A DNA stretch of 64,000 nucleotides from Candidatus Gastranaerophilales bacterium (GTDB lineage: Bacteria > Cyanobacteriota > Vampirovibrionia > Gastranaerophilales > Gastranaerophilaceae). The DNA lies in contig CALUUK010000002.1 in NCBI GenBank assembly GCA_944323955.1, forward strand, positions 124,001-188,000, written 5' to 3'. Shown here in pieces: positions 17,945-27,004 of the stretch; the first letter of the stretch is position 1; each line of letters begins with the position of its first letter. The notes under the pieces were generated by a model. The model did not search any database, was not told where the DNA came from, and saw only the letters and a program-made list of their open reading frames with translations. The position numbers and the translations under genes are program-made.

Positions 17945-19144
17945 ATGCCTAAAATATCAGTAATAGTACCTGTTTATAATGTTGAAAATTATTTGAGGCA
18001 GTGTTTGGATAGTATTATTGCCCAAACATTTTCTGATATTGAAATTATATGCGTTAATGACGGGAGTGAAGATTCATCGCGTGCAATTCTTGAAACATAC
18101 AGTCAAAAAGACAACAGAATAAAAATAATTGATAAAGAAAACGGCGGACTGTCATCTGCCAGAAATGCGGGGATGAAAATAGCGGAAGGTGAATTTATAA
18201 GTTTTATTGATTCTGATGACTGGGTTAATTCGGAAATGCTTGAAAAACTGTATAAGAATATTATGGCTTTGAATACTGATATTTCAATATGTGCGGTTAA
18301 TTTATATGATGAAACATTAAAGAAAAATGATAGTGCAAATCCGTATTTTTCGCTGGGTTATTTTGATGAAACCTTTGATAACAGAGCTTTTTCTTATGAA
18401 GATGTAAAACCTTTTTTGACGGATGTGTGCGTTATGGCATGGAACAAACTGTATCGTAAAAGTTTTCTTGATAGGGTTGATGCCAAATTTCCCGACGGAT
18501 TGATATTTGAAGACGGACCTTTTTTCTTTTCAATTTTCTTTAAAACACAAAGAATTTCTATTGTCAGGGACATACTTTATAATTACAGAATAAACAGAGA
18601 AGGTTCCATTGTTCAAAAGGGCGGGAATAAATTTCTTGATATTATTGATGCGGTTGAACTTATGTTTAATTCAATTAAAGATTTGCCGTTCTTTGATGAA
18701 ATAAAAAATGAGTTTTATATTAAAAAAGCTGATGATATAATCTATCGTTATGAACTTATCGGTTTTTGGGAAAAGAGAAAATTTTCAAAAAAATTGAGGG
18801 CGAAAAAATTTCTTTTTGATGACAAAATTTTTGATTTTGATTACATTGAAAATAAAGCTCCGTATACATATAGAAATATTTTCGGAATAAAAGATAAAAG
18901 TAATATACTTAAATATAAATATAATAAATTTCACAGAAAATTTATGCTGAAAGTTATGCAGATCTTATATACGGAAGAAGGAATATATTATTTTAAATAC
19001 CGTAAATTAGTGTTTAAATTAAAAAAAAGAGCTGCACTATATGATGTGTGGTATGAGAATGACAGAATTAATTTTATACTTTTTAGTTTTATAAAGTTTG
19101 GTTTTAAGTTTGAATATTCAAAATTGGAGCGGAGTTTTAAATGA
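17945..19144 (+). CDS. GT2-family glycosyltransferase (tandem paralog 1)
   Basis: The 399 residues have a GT-A domain with ISVIVPVYNVENYLRQCLDS, ICVNDGSEDSS, ENGGLSSARNAGMKIAEG, and FIDSDDW (D89-S-D91-D92). A helical C-terminal region follows, without the long coiled coil of its neighbours. The end, FKYRKLVFKLKKRAALYDV, is basic. It is nearly identical in its first ~220 residues to the next gene, which points to tandem duplication. It starts 1 base after the preceding stop. Confidence 0.9.
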   Translation: MPKISVIVPVYNVENYLRQCLDSIIAQTFSDIEIICVNDGSEDSSRAILETYSQKDNRIKIIDKENGGLSSARNAGMKIAEGEFISFIDSDDWVNSEMLEKLYKNIMALNTDISICAVNLYDETLKKNDSANPYFSLGYFDETFDNRAFSYEDVKPFLTDVCVMAWNKLYRKSFLDRVDAKFPDGLIFEDGPFFFSIFFKTQRISIVRDILYNYRINREGSIVQKGGNKFLDIIDAVELMFNSIKDLPFFDEIKNEFYIKKADDIIYRYELIGFWEKRKFSKKLRAKKFLFDDKIFDFDYIENKAPYTYRNIFGIKDKSNILKYKYNKFHRKFMLKVMQILYTEEGIYYFKYRKLVFKLKKRAALYDVWYENDRINFILFSFIKFGFKFEYSKLERSFK

Positions 19145-20349
19145 AAAAACCCGAGATATCAGTGATAATACCCGTATATAATGTTGAAAAATACTTAAGA
19201 CAATGTTTAGACAGTGTTTTAAATCAAACTTTTTCCAATATTGAAATTATATGTGTTAATGACGGAACAAAAGATAATTCAGGGAAAATTCTTGAGGAGT
19301 ATAAACAAAAGGACTGCAGAATAAAGATAATAGATAAAGAAAACGGCGGACTGTCATCTGCCAGAAATGCGGGAATGAAAATAGCGGAGGGTGAATTTAT
19401 CAGTTTTATTGATTCTGATGACTGGGTTGATTGTACAATGCTTGAAAAACTGTATAACAGCATGGTTTCTCTTGATACTGATATTTCAATATGTGCAGTA
19501 CATCAATTTGATGAAAAAACTCAGAAAATTGATGATTCCAATCCATATTATACTCTCGGATACTTTGACGAAACTTTTGATAATAAAGCCTTTTCATATA
19601 AAGATGTCAGACCGTTCATAATGGATGTTTGTGTTATGGCCTGGAACAAATTGTATAGAAGAAGCCTTATAGACAGATGTAATGCACAATTTCCAGACGG
19701 TAAAATATTTGAAGACGGGCCGTTTTTCTTTTCAATATTCTTTAAAACAAATCGGGTTTCGATTGTTCGTGATTTTCTTTATTTTTATAGAGTTAACCGT
19801 GAAGGCTCCATTGTTCAGAAGGGCGGCAAGAAATTCCTTGATATTATTGATGTTGCCGAAATTATGTTTGACAGGGTAAAAGAACTTGAAGGAGAAGATT
19901 TAATACTCGAGAATTTCTGTAAGAAAAAAGTGGAAGATTTTATATCAAGGTTTGAAAATCTTGAATCAAAATATAAAAGACAATTCGCCCGAAAACTCAG
20001 CAGACAAAGTTCTTTGACGGATGAAAAGTACTATACGCCAAATATGCTGAAAGGCGGCTTTTTATATAACTATATGTTGTTTAGCGGCTTAAAAACCGGC
20101 AGTCTCCTGCAATATCGTAAAATAAAATACCGTATGAAAATAATGTATAAGTTTATGGAAATCTTATATAAAGAGGAAGGTGTATACTTTTTTAAATACA
20201 AAAAATATATAAAAAGATTAAAAAAACGTCCTAATCTTTTTGATATTTATTACTATAATGATAAAATTTATGTATCAATTTTGAAGAAAATTAAATTTAA
20301 TTTTGATTTTAACTTCTCTGAATTGGAGAAATTTCACGAAGATGACTAA
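19141..20349 (+). CDS. GT2-family glycosyltransferase (tandem paralog 2)
   Basis: The 402-residue paralog of the preceding gene shares PVYNVEKYLRQCLDS, ENGGLSSARNAGMKIAEG, FIDSDDW (D91-S-D93-D94), FEDGPFFFSIFFKT and NREGSIVQKGG. The C-terminal halves differ more, so the acceptor or protein contacts may have diverged. It overlaps its upstream neighbour by 4 bases and the next gene by 8 bases. Translational coupling along the cluster is likely. Confidence 0.9.
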   Translation: MKKPEISVIIPVYNVEKYLRQCLDSVLNQTFSNIEIICVNDGTKDNSGKILEEYKQKDCRIKIIDKENGGLSSARNAGMKIAEGEFISFIDSDDWVDCTMLEKLYNSMVSLDTDISICAVHQFDEKTQKIDDSNPYYTLGYFDETFDNKAFSYKDVRPFIMDVCVMAWNKLYRRSLIDRCNAQFPDGKIFEDGPFFFSIFFKTNRVSIVRDFLYFYRVNREGSIVQKGGKKFLDIIDVAEIMFDRVKELEGEDLILENFCKKKVEDFISRFENLESKYKRQFARKLSRQSSLTDEKYYTPNMLKGGFLYNYMLFSGLKTGSLLQYRKIKYRMKIMYKFMEILYKEEGVYFFKYKKYIKRLKKRPNLFDIYYYNDKIYVSILKKIKFNFDFNFSELEKFHEDD

Positions 20350-21748
20350 GATATCGATTATTATACCTTATCATAATGTAGAGAATTATATTGAAGAATG
20401 CCTTAATTCCGTTGTAAAACAGACATTATCAGATATAGAAATTATATGTGTTAATGATTCTTCTTCTGATAGTTCCGAGAATATTGTTAAAAAGTTTGCA
20501 ATGAATGATGACCGTATAATAATGCTTAATACAAAAAAGCCTTCAGGGCAGGGTTATGCAAGAAATATGGCACTTGATATTGCAAAGGGCGAATATATCG
20601 GGTTTGTAGATTCTGATGACTATATCAATGCGGAAATGTTTGAAAAGCTCTATCAGAAAGCTCAGTATCACGATGCGGATATTATTATGTGCGGGGCAAA
20701 TGTTTATGATGATACTTTAGGTGAAATTGTACCTGACGATTATTATTCTCTGAAACCGCTTGAAAAATACGGTGATAATGTTTTTAATGCCGAAGATACA
20801 AAAGATGAAATTCTTAGTATAAATGTTGTTTTGTGGAATAAGATTTATAAAAAATCTTTTCTGGACGAAACAGGCGAAAGATTTCCCAACGGATATATTT
20901 ATGAAGATTTACCGTTTTTCTTCGGGACGTATCTCAAAGCTCAAAGAATCGGAATTGTTTGGGAAAATCTTTATAATTACAGAATAAACCGCAGGTTCTC
21001 TAATATTTCCACAATGCAAAATACCGACAAAAAGGTATATGACAGAATTCCTATGGTGTCTCTGACATATGAAAAACTTAAAACTGCATCTTTTTACAAA
21101 GAAAAAGAAACGGAAATTTTAAGCTGGATTATAGATGATATCTTTCACCGCTATACACTTTTGGAGGAAAAATATTATAAAGAATATTTTTATGATATGA
21201 AAAAATTCTTTCAAAGTTTTATGCCGCAGGGAGATGATATATATAAACTTGCAACCTGCTATTGTTTTGAAGAATATTGCAGTGTTATCAAAAATCATTA
21301 TTTTGATTTCTGGAAATTTCTGATAGAAAAATATAAAGATGCCAATAAAAAAATCAAACTTGCCCAGCATGAGCGCAATGAAAATATCAAATCTATTAAC
21401 AAATTCTGGAAAGGATATAAAGAAAAACTTGACAGTGAAAGAGAAGAGATAATTTCTCACTGGGTTAATAAATATGATTCCGACATGAAAGAACAGTACG
21501 GAAAATTTGTTGCGCTTGAATATGAACTTAAAAAATGGCAGGCAAAATCTTTAAGAGAACGTGAAGAAAAAATAAAAGCTGATTATGAATGGCTGCTTGA
21601 AAATCAGAAGCTGCAGTTTAAACAGGCCTTAATAAAACAAAAAGAATATTATGAAAATAGTTTTTTATTGGTTAAAATTAATATAAAACTGAGAAAAACT
21701 TTTAATCAATTAAAAAATAAAATAAAAAAAATTTTAAAAAAGAATTAG
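20342..21748 (+). CDS. GT2-family glycosyltransferase with C-terminal coiled coil
   Basis: The 468 residues begin MTKISIIIPYHNVENYIEEC. The GT-A domain has FVDSDDY (D90-S-D92-D93) and the same VVLWNKIYKKSFLDETGE and YIYEDLPFFFGTYL blocks as the gene at 16297, so these two are paralogs. From about 340 it is a charged coiled coil with KQKEYYENSF and a basic tail (NKIKKILKKN). The ATG at 20342 is in the overlap with the previous gene; an earlier in-frame ATG at 20303 would precede the fold. Confidence 0.88.
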   Translation: MTKISIIIPYHNVENYIEECLNSVVKQTLSDIEIICVNDSSSDSSENIVKKFAMNDDRIIMLNTKKPSGQGYARNMALDIAKGEYIGFVDSDDYINAEMFEKLYQKAQYHDADIIMCGANVYDDTLGEIVPDDYYSLKPLEKYGDNVFNAEDTKDEILSINVVLWNKIYKKSFLDETGERFPNGYIYEDLPFFFGTYLKAQRIGIVWENLYNYRINRRFSNISTMQNTDKKVYDRIPMVSLTYEKLKTASFYKEKETEILSWIIDDIFHRYTLLEEKYYKEYFYDMKKFFQSFMPQGDDIYKLATCYCFEEYCSVIKNHYFDFWKFLIEKYKDANKKIKLAQHERNENIKSINKFWKGYKEKLDSEREEIISHWVNKYDSDMKEQYGKFVALEYELKKWQAKSLREREEKIKADYEWLLENQKLQFKQALIKQKEYYENSFLLVKINIKLRKTFNQLKNKIKKILKKN

Positions 21749-21755
21749 GATAAAC

Positions 21756-23243
21756 ATGACTGACGATAAATATTTACATATGGAAAAACAATATCAGGAC
21801 TCTTTAAACTCTCAGAAAAGATATTATGAGAGTGAAATTGAGCTTTTAAAATCCAAGTTTGAATATGAAAAAGAAAAAATTAAAATGGAGGCGGAAGACA
21901 AATTTTTTGCCAAATTAAAAGAAACGGAACAATTTTTTAATGTAAAAAATGTTCAGGATATGGAAAATCAAAAGCAATATTTTTTATCTCAGCTTGAATC
22001 TCAAAGAAACTGGTATGAACAGGAAATTATAAGACGCTGTAAAGAAACCGAAAACTGGCATGTTAATCATTTGAAAGAAGAACTTCAAAATCTTAAAAAC
22101 GGATATGAACAAATGCTTAAAGCTGCCGATGAGAAATATAAAAATATGGAAGAGAATTTATGTACTCATATACAAGAGCAGCAAAAATATTATGAAAATG
22201 AACTTAAACTGATAAATAAGATTAAAAGAATAAAAAAGAAACTGCTTCCCAAAAAAAATAAAACCCAAAATGAACCGGTTTTGATATCTAATCGGGATTA
22301 TCGTATTACTTCGCCGAAAGTTTCAATTATCGTACCTGTTTATAACGTAGGGAAATATTTAAGACAATCATTAAACAGTTTGATAAGCCAGACATTGAAA
22401 GATATTGAAATAATATGCGTAAATGACGGGTCCACGGATGATTGTTACGACATTCTTGAAGAGTATAAAGCAAAAGATTCAAGAATAAAAGTTATACATA
22501 AAGAAAATAAAGGTACCGGAGCTGCAAGAAATGACGGTTTAAGACTTGCATCGGGCGAATGTATAGGATTTTTAGACCCTGATGACTGGGTAAAACCTAA
22601 TATGTTTGAAAGACTTTATAATCTCATAAAGGAGAAAAACCTTGATATAGCAATGTGTATGCCGGACGGGTTTGATGAAAAAAATCAAATCAGTGCTCCT
22701 TTTCCGTATTTTGTCGATGCAAATTTTGATAATATTCCCCATGACAGAATTTTCAACTGGCGGGATTTATCGCCTTTTAAATATCCTATGTGTGTGTGGA
22801 ACAAACTTTATACAAAAGAACTTTTTGATAAGAATAATATAGAATTTGCGCAAGGACTTGACTTTGAGGACCACAAGGTTATCTTCGGCGCGCTTTTGAC
22901 TGCCGAAAGAATGGTTTTTATCCGCGAAAAATTGTATGTTTATCGTTTTAACCGCGAAGGTTCCGTTTTAACGGATAATAATAAAAGATTAATCGATCAT
23001 ATAGAAATTTTTAATATTGTTGAAGAGTTAATGAAAAAAACAAATACGGATAAGATTTTGCGCAGCGACTTTTTGACATATAAAATACATAATCTTTTAT
23101 ATTATTACGGCATGATAAAAGATGAATATAAGCAGGATTATTATTCTCAAATGGTTAAATCGTTAAAAGAAACAAATCTTTACGGTGAAGAATATAATAT
23201 GCTTTGCGAGAAATATCCGGAATTAAAAAATATAGAACTTTAA
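21756..23243 (+). CDS. Coiled coil followed by GT2-family glycosyltransferase
   Basis: Here the order is reversed. Residues 1-165 are a coiled coil with repeats NSQKRYYESEI, NQKQYFLSQL, SQRNWYEQEI and EQQKYYENEL, ending in the basic KIKRIKKKLLPKKNK. The GT-A domain starts near 187 (PKVSIIVPVYNVGKYLRQSL, CVNDGSTDD, FLDPDDWV near 274, FNREGSVL). The coiled-coil half looks just like the C-terminal tails of other cluster members. The start at 21756 has AGGA upstream. It is last in the cluster. Confidence 0.86.
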   Translation: MTDDKYLHMEKQYQDSLNSQKRYYESEIELLKSKFEYEKEKIKMEAEDKFFAKLKETEQFFNVKNVQDMENQKQYFLSQLESQRNWYEQEIIRRCKETENWHVNHLKEELQNLKNGYEQMLKAADEKYKNMEENLCTHIQEQQKYYENELKLINKIKRIKKKLLPKKNKTQNEPVLISNRDYRITSPKVSIIVPVYNVGKYLRQSLNSLISQTLKDIEIICVNDGSTDDCYDILEEYKAKDSRIKVIHKENKGTGAARNDGLRLASGECIGFLDPDDWVKPNMFERLYNLIKEKNLDIAMCMPDGFDEKNQISAPFPYFVDANFDNIPHDRIFNWRDLSPFKYPMCVWNKLYTKELFDKNNIEFAQGLDFEDHKVIFGALLTAERMVFIREKLYVYRFNREGSVLTDNNKRLIDHIEIFNIVEELMKKTNTDKILRSDFLTYKIHNLLYYYGMIKDEYKQDYYSQMVKSLKETNLYGEEYNMLCEKYPELKNIEL

Positions 23244-23312
23244 AATATCCTCTATTTATACGGGAAAAAATCCTTATTGCGAGTTTATAATTACATTAGG
23301 GAACATGTAACT

Positions 23313-23864
23313 ATGGATATTTCAAACGGTTTAAATCAGCCCGTAAGTTTCTTCTCTAAAAATACGGGAAATAGCGTGAATACAGTGATATCAGAGGATA
23401 ATTATCCTGTTGTCAGTAATGTTTTCTCGCCGGAATTAAATGAAATTTTATCCAAAAAGAATTCAACAAAACCGCATAGAAAATCCAGAAAAAATAAACG
23501 TCTTAATACAATTGACAGTGAATATCTGCCTGATGAAATTTCCGATGAAAATGTTAACGGGACTGCAGTTGAAGAAAATATATTTGCTTCATATTCCCGA
23601 AATAATCCGATAAGCAGACTTAAAAAGTTTTGGACATTTTTTATTGAAAATACGCCTTTATTTAACTATTTTTTCTTAAAGCAAAAAAAATCACGAATTC
23701 AAGAAACCGTTTTAAGTCTTAATAATATATCCCAGAATGTTGATGAACTTTTAAGTACGGCAGTTCCATACGGTGAAGAAAAACTTTTATACGGAGATAT
23801 TGCAAAAAACTTAAATGAAGCAGCAAATATTATAGGCAAAGTAAATAAAGAAATACAGCAATAA
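23313..23864 (+). CDS. Unknown protein with PVSF motif, upstream of ftsZ
   Basis: I do not recognise this 183-residue protein. The N-terminus MDISNGLNQPVSFFSKN has the short motif seen in several proteins of this window. A Lys/Arg-rich stretch (KPHRKSRKNKR, about 51-61) suggests nucleic-acid or membrane contact. A hydrophobic stretch FWTFFIENTPLFNYFFL (about 107-123) may dip into a membrane, and a helical C-terminus follows. The ATG at 23313 has AGGGA ten bases upstream; an in-frame start at 23277 is less likely. It reads toward ftsZ 173 bases away, but linkage is not shown. Confidence 0.62.
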   Translation: MDISNGLNQPVSFFSKNTGNSVNTVISEDNYPVVSNVFSPELNEILSKKNSTKPHRKSRKNKRLNTIDSEYLPDEISDENVNGTAVEENIFASYSRNNPISRLKKFWTFFIENTPLFNYFFLKQKKSRIQETVLSLNNISQNVDELLSTAVPYGEEKLLYGDIAKNLNEAANIIGKVNKEIQQ

Positions 23865-24037
23865 GTTTGTAAATTCATGCAAAACATAAACATATATTAA
23901 TTTTTCATTGTTTTTTTCTTTACTATTTTTGTGGTTTACAATACTATGTTAGTAGTCGATTTATCAGTCGTAACATGACAAAGACAGGTAAAGAGTCAGA
24001 CTGGCATAATACAAGCAATAGAAAAAGAGGTACGTAA

Positions 24038-25216
24038 GTGGAAAATTTTGTTCCTGATATATTCGGTAAAAAAGAAACTTCAAATAATGATTCAACAACT
24101 ATGCATACAGGCGGAACACCGGCTGATATAAAAGTAATCGGGGTAGGCGGCGGCGGCGGAAATGCCGTAAACAGAATGATAAAAGCAGGACTTGCAGGTG
24201 TTGAATTTTGGGCAATGAACACCGACGTACAGGTTCTTGAAATGTCGCTGGCTGAAAATAAAATCAGAATAGGCAGCAAATTGACAAACGGCCTGGGTGC
24301 AGGCGGAAACCCCGAAAAAGGTGAAAAATCGGCCGAAGAAACACGAGATGAAATAGTTAACGCTATAGGTAAAGCTGATATGGTATTCGTTACGGCCGGG
24401 ATGGGCGGCGGAACAGGTACCGGTGCTGCTCCAGTTGTTGCAAGAATCGCTAAAGAACTGGGTGCTTTGACTATAGGTGTTGTTACAAAGCCTTTCAGCT
24501 TTGAAGGTAAAAAAAGAATGAATCAGGCTCTTCAGGGCTTGGAAAAATTAAAAGAAACAGTCGATGCTTTAATTGTTATTCCTAACGATAAACTGCTTGA
24601 AGTTGTTGACAGAAGAACAACAATGAGAGAAGCATTCCAGGTTGTTGATGAAGTTCTTTTAAGAGGTGTTCAGGGTATATCTGATATCATTACCGTACCG
24701 GGCATGATTAACGTTGACTTTGCCGATGTAAGAAGTGTAATGGAATCATCAGGCTCGGCATTGATGGGTATCGGCAGAGGAACAGGCGAAGGCAGAGCAT
24801 TGGAAGCTGCTAAATCAGCTATTAATTCTCCGCTGCTTGAAACTTCAATTAACGGTGCTTCCGGTATTATAATGAATGTAACGGGCGGTCCCGATATGAC
24901 ATTATATGAAGTTACCGATGCTGCTCAGGTTATTCACGATGCGGTTTCTGAAGATGCTACGGTTCACTTCGGTGCTGTTATTGATGACAGAATTCAAGGT
25001 GAAATCCAAATTACTGTTATTGCAACCGGTTTTGAACTAAAGAAAAACGAAGTTGATAAATTTAATCAGCAGGAAGAAGAAAAAACTCTGGGCGCACTTG
25101 ATTTATTCGGCACCGGCATAGGAGCAAATCCCGCTTCAACATCACAGAAAGTTTCAAAAGCTGCAAGTGAATTTGCTAATAATATTCTTGATATTCCCGA
25201 GTTTTTGAAAAAATAA
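24038..25216 (+). CDS. ftsZ: Cell division protein FtsZ
   Basis: This tubulin-like GTPase forms the division ring. The 392 residues contain [25 protein letters not shown], the tubulin signature [11 protein letters not shown], and the T7-loop region NVDFADVR. The C-terminal conserved peptide [10 protein letters not shown] is the site that binds membrane anchors such as FtsA or SepF. The start is GTG at 24038, after AAGAGG. No ftsA or ftsQ is next to it. A hairpin terminator follows. Confidence 0.98.
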   Translation: MENFVPDIFGKKETSNNDSTTMHTGGTPADIKVIGVGGGGGNAVNRMIKAGLAGVEFWAMNTDVQVLEMSLAENKIRIGSKLTNGLGAGGNPEKGEKSAEETRDEIVNAIGKADMVFVTAGMGGGTGTGAAPVVARIAKELGALTIGVVTKPFSFEGKKRMNQALQGLEKLKETVDALIVIPNDKLLEVVDRRTTMREAFQVVDEVLLRGVQGISDIITVPGMINVDFADVRSVMESSGSALMGIGRGTGEGRALEAAKSAINSPLLETSINGASGIIMNVTGGPDMTLYEVTDAAQVIHDAVSEDATVHFGAVIDDRIQGEIQITVIATGFELKKNEVDKFNQQEEEKTLGALDLFGTGIGANPASTSQKVSKAASEFANNILDIPEFLKK

Positions 25217-25260
25217 AAGAATAATATTAGAATGCTAAACTAAAACAGTATAAAAATATT

Positions 25261-25305
25261 AAAAATCGGAATTGTATTCTTTCATTGATGCGGTTCCGAT
25301 TTTTT
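25261..25305 (+). terminator. Rho-independent terminator of ftsZ
   Basis: AAAAATCGGAA (25261-25271) pairs with TTCCGATTTTT (25294-25304), an 11 bp stem with a 22-base loop ending in a T run, 44 bases after the ftsZ stop. Confidence 0.8.
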
Positions 25306-25479
25306 ATATTTATACATTTTTGCAAAATATCAATATCTGTTATTAAGATTTGTAAATATTAATCTCTTTGTGACAGACAGTTTTTAATAATCTTTTTATT
25401 TTTGAATATTTTGAACAGGAATTATTGTAAATTTTTTCAGCCGGATAGTTTTTATTATTTATAAGTAAGGTATCTATAA

Positions 25480-27000
25480 ATGGTTGAAATAAATAGAATC
25501 CCTAATGTAAGGATTGATAATTTAAGACAGAACAATCAGGAAAAAACTCCTGTTCGCAACAGCAGTGAATATATTCAATCACCGGTATCTTTTAAAGGCG
25601 GCGGATTTTTAAGAGGTGTTGTTCTTGCTAAATTGCCTTTTTCAAAATCACTTTTCAAATCACAATATCATTATCCGCAGCCTGCCACACGGCAAGATAA
25701 GGAGAGAATTGCCGATTTAATAAGAGAAAGCGGACAAGTACATGATGTTGATTATGAAATCAATAGGGTTCTTTATAATGTAACAACAAAAAAACAGGCT
25801 GAACTTGTAATGACAGCTTTGCAGAAAAAAGTTGACGATAAATTTTTATATAATACTTATGTAGTAAGTTGTATGGTTGAGGATATAAGTGATGATGAGA
25901 CACTGCAAACCGCGATTGAAGCTGTTTCTGCCGCCGATTTTTCTTTGTCCCGGTATATTTTCCCTGTTTTAAATACTTTGAAGAATGAGAACCCCGATAA
26001 ATATCAATATTTGTTAAAATCCCGATATCTAATGTCCTATTTGAATATGTCCGTAAAAGGATATGATGATGATAATGAAAATTTAGTTTTAACATCCGAT
26101 GTTGCAAAATTTCCCGAAATTGAAGATATTTGCAGATATCTTATTGATGAGAAAGAATATAAAGGTTATTTTAACGTTTTAACAGATTTATATTTTAAAG
26201 ATAGAAATGCATATGATTATGCTATGAATTCTCCCGTTTTGCTGGGAAACTTTTTTACATATTATCCGGTAGGAGATTGTATTGGTACATTGGATGCTAA
26301 TTCTTTAAAAGAAATAGAAAAAGCATATAACTCTAATACAGCAGCAAATAAATATATAAGAGAATATGTGGATAATAGTGATTCTTTTAAACATCAGGAA
26401 GAATTAAGTGAATATATTTCGCAGTTTAAAACAGATGGTCCTATTACGCTATACAGAGCAGAAAGAAGTACAGGTGCTTTTGAAAGTGTTAATATAGAGG
26501 GAACTTCTCTTTCAGATATGACAAGAAAACTTGTAGAAATTCATTACCCGGAAACAAAACAAGATGAGTTTCGGCCGAGTAACGGAAAATATTCTACGTT
26601 TATGCAGTCTGTAACTAATTTGTATGATTATATAAATTCAAGAAATGAGTTGACCTTAGCGGATGCAATGTTAGTTGCAAAATACGGCGATAAAAGATTT
26701 GTTAATGAAGTTCTTCACAAAATAGAAGAAGTTGAAGCAAATGATAACAGATTTAAGTCTGTAACTTTTTCGGAATCTTTTGCGGACAGCTGGAAACATG
26801 ATTCTTCAAATATAAACACCGCAAAAATAAAAACGAAACTTACCGTTTTAGAAGGTACCGAAGGAGTTTTTGATACGGGAAAAACCGGACAGTGGGAGTT
26901 TATATTAAATAATACCGATAAAGAAATACAATATCAAAAAGCGTCTTATGATAAAAATACCAATACTTTTCATCTTGAAGCAATTTTAAGAAATATATAG
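25480..27000 (+). CDS. Large protein with candidate ADP-ribosyltransferase domain and PVSFKG motif
   Basis: The 506-residue product is not close to any named protein I know. Residues 33-42 are QSPVSFKGGG, the window's recurrent motif. Residues 60-300 look helical. The last ~190 residues carry a pattern like ADP-ribosylating exotoxins: ITLYR with R326, a V-T-F-S-E-S-F block with S431 and S433, and G-Q471-W-E473-F before a beta-rich end. That is the R, S-x-S, Q-x-E order of C3-type enzymes. Spacing fits but I cannot test the fold. No signal peptide is seen. The gene converges on an M16 peptidase with a 4-base gap. Confidence 0.5.
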   Translation: MVEINRIPNVRIDNLRQNNQEKTPVRNSSEYIQSPVSFKGGGFLRGVVLAKLPFSKSLFKSQYHYPQPATRQDKERIADLIRESGQVHDVDYEINRVLYNVTTKKQAELVMTALQKKVDDKFLYNTYVVSCMVEDISDDETLQTAIEAVSAADFSLSRYIFPVLNTLKNENPDKYQYLLKSRYLMSYLNMSVKGYDDDNENLVLTSDVAKFPEIEDICRYLIDEKEYKGYFNVLTDLYFKDRNAYDYAMNSPVLLGNFFTYYPVGDCIGTLDANSLKEIEKAYNSNTAANKYIREYVDNSDSFKHQEELSEYISQFKTDGPITLYRAERSTGAFESVNIEGTSLSDMTRKLVEIHYPETKQDEFRPSNGKYSTFMQSVTNLYDYINSRNELTLADAMLVAKYGDKRFVNEVLHKIEEVEANDNRFKSVTFSESFADSWKHDSSNINTAKIKTKLTVLEGTEGVFDTGKTGQWEFILNNTDKEIQYQKASYDKNTNTFHLEAILRNI

Positions 27001-27004
27001 GCGT

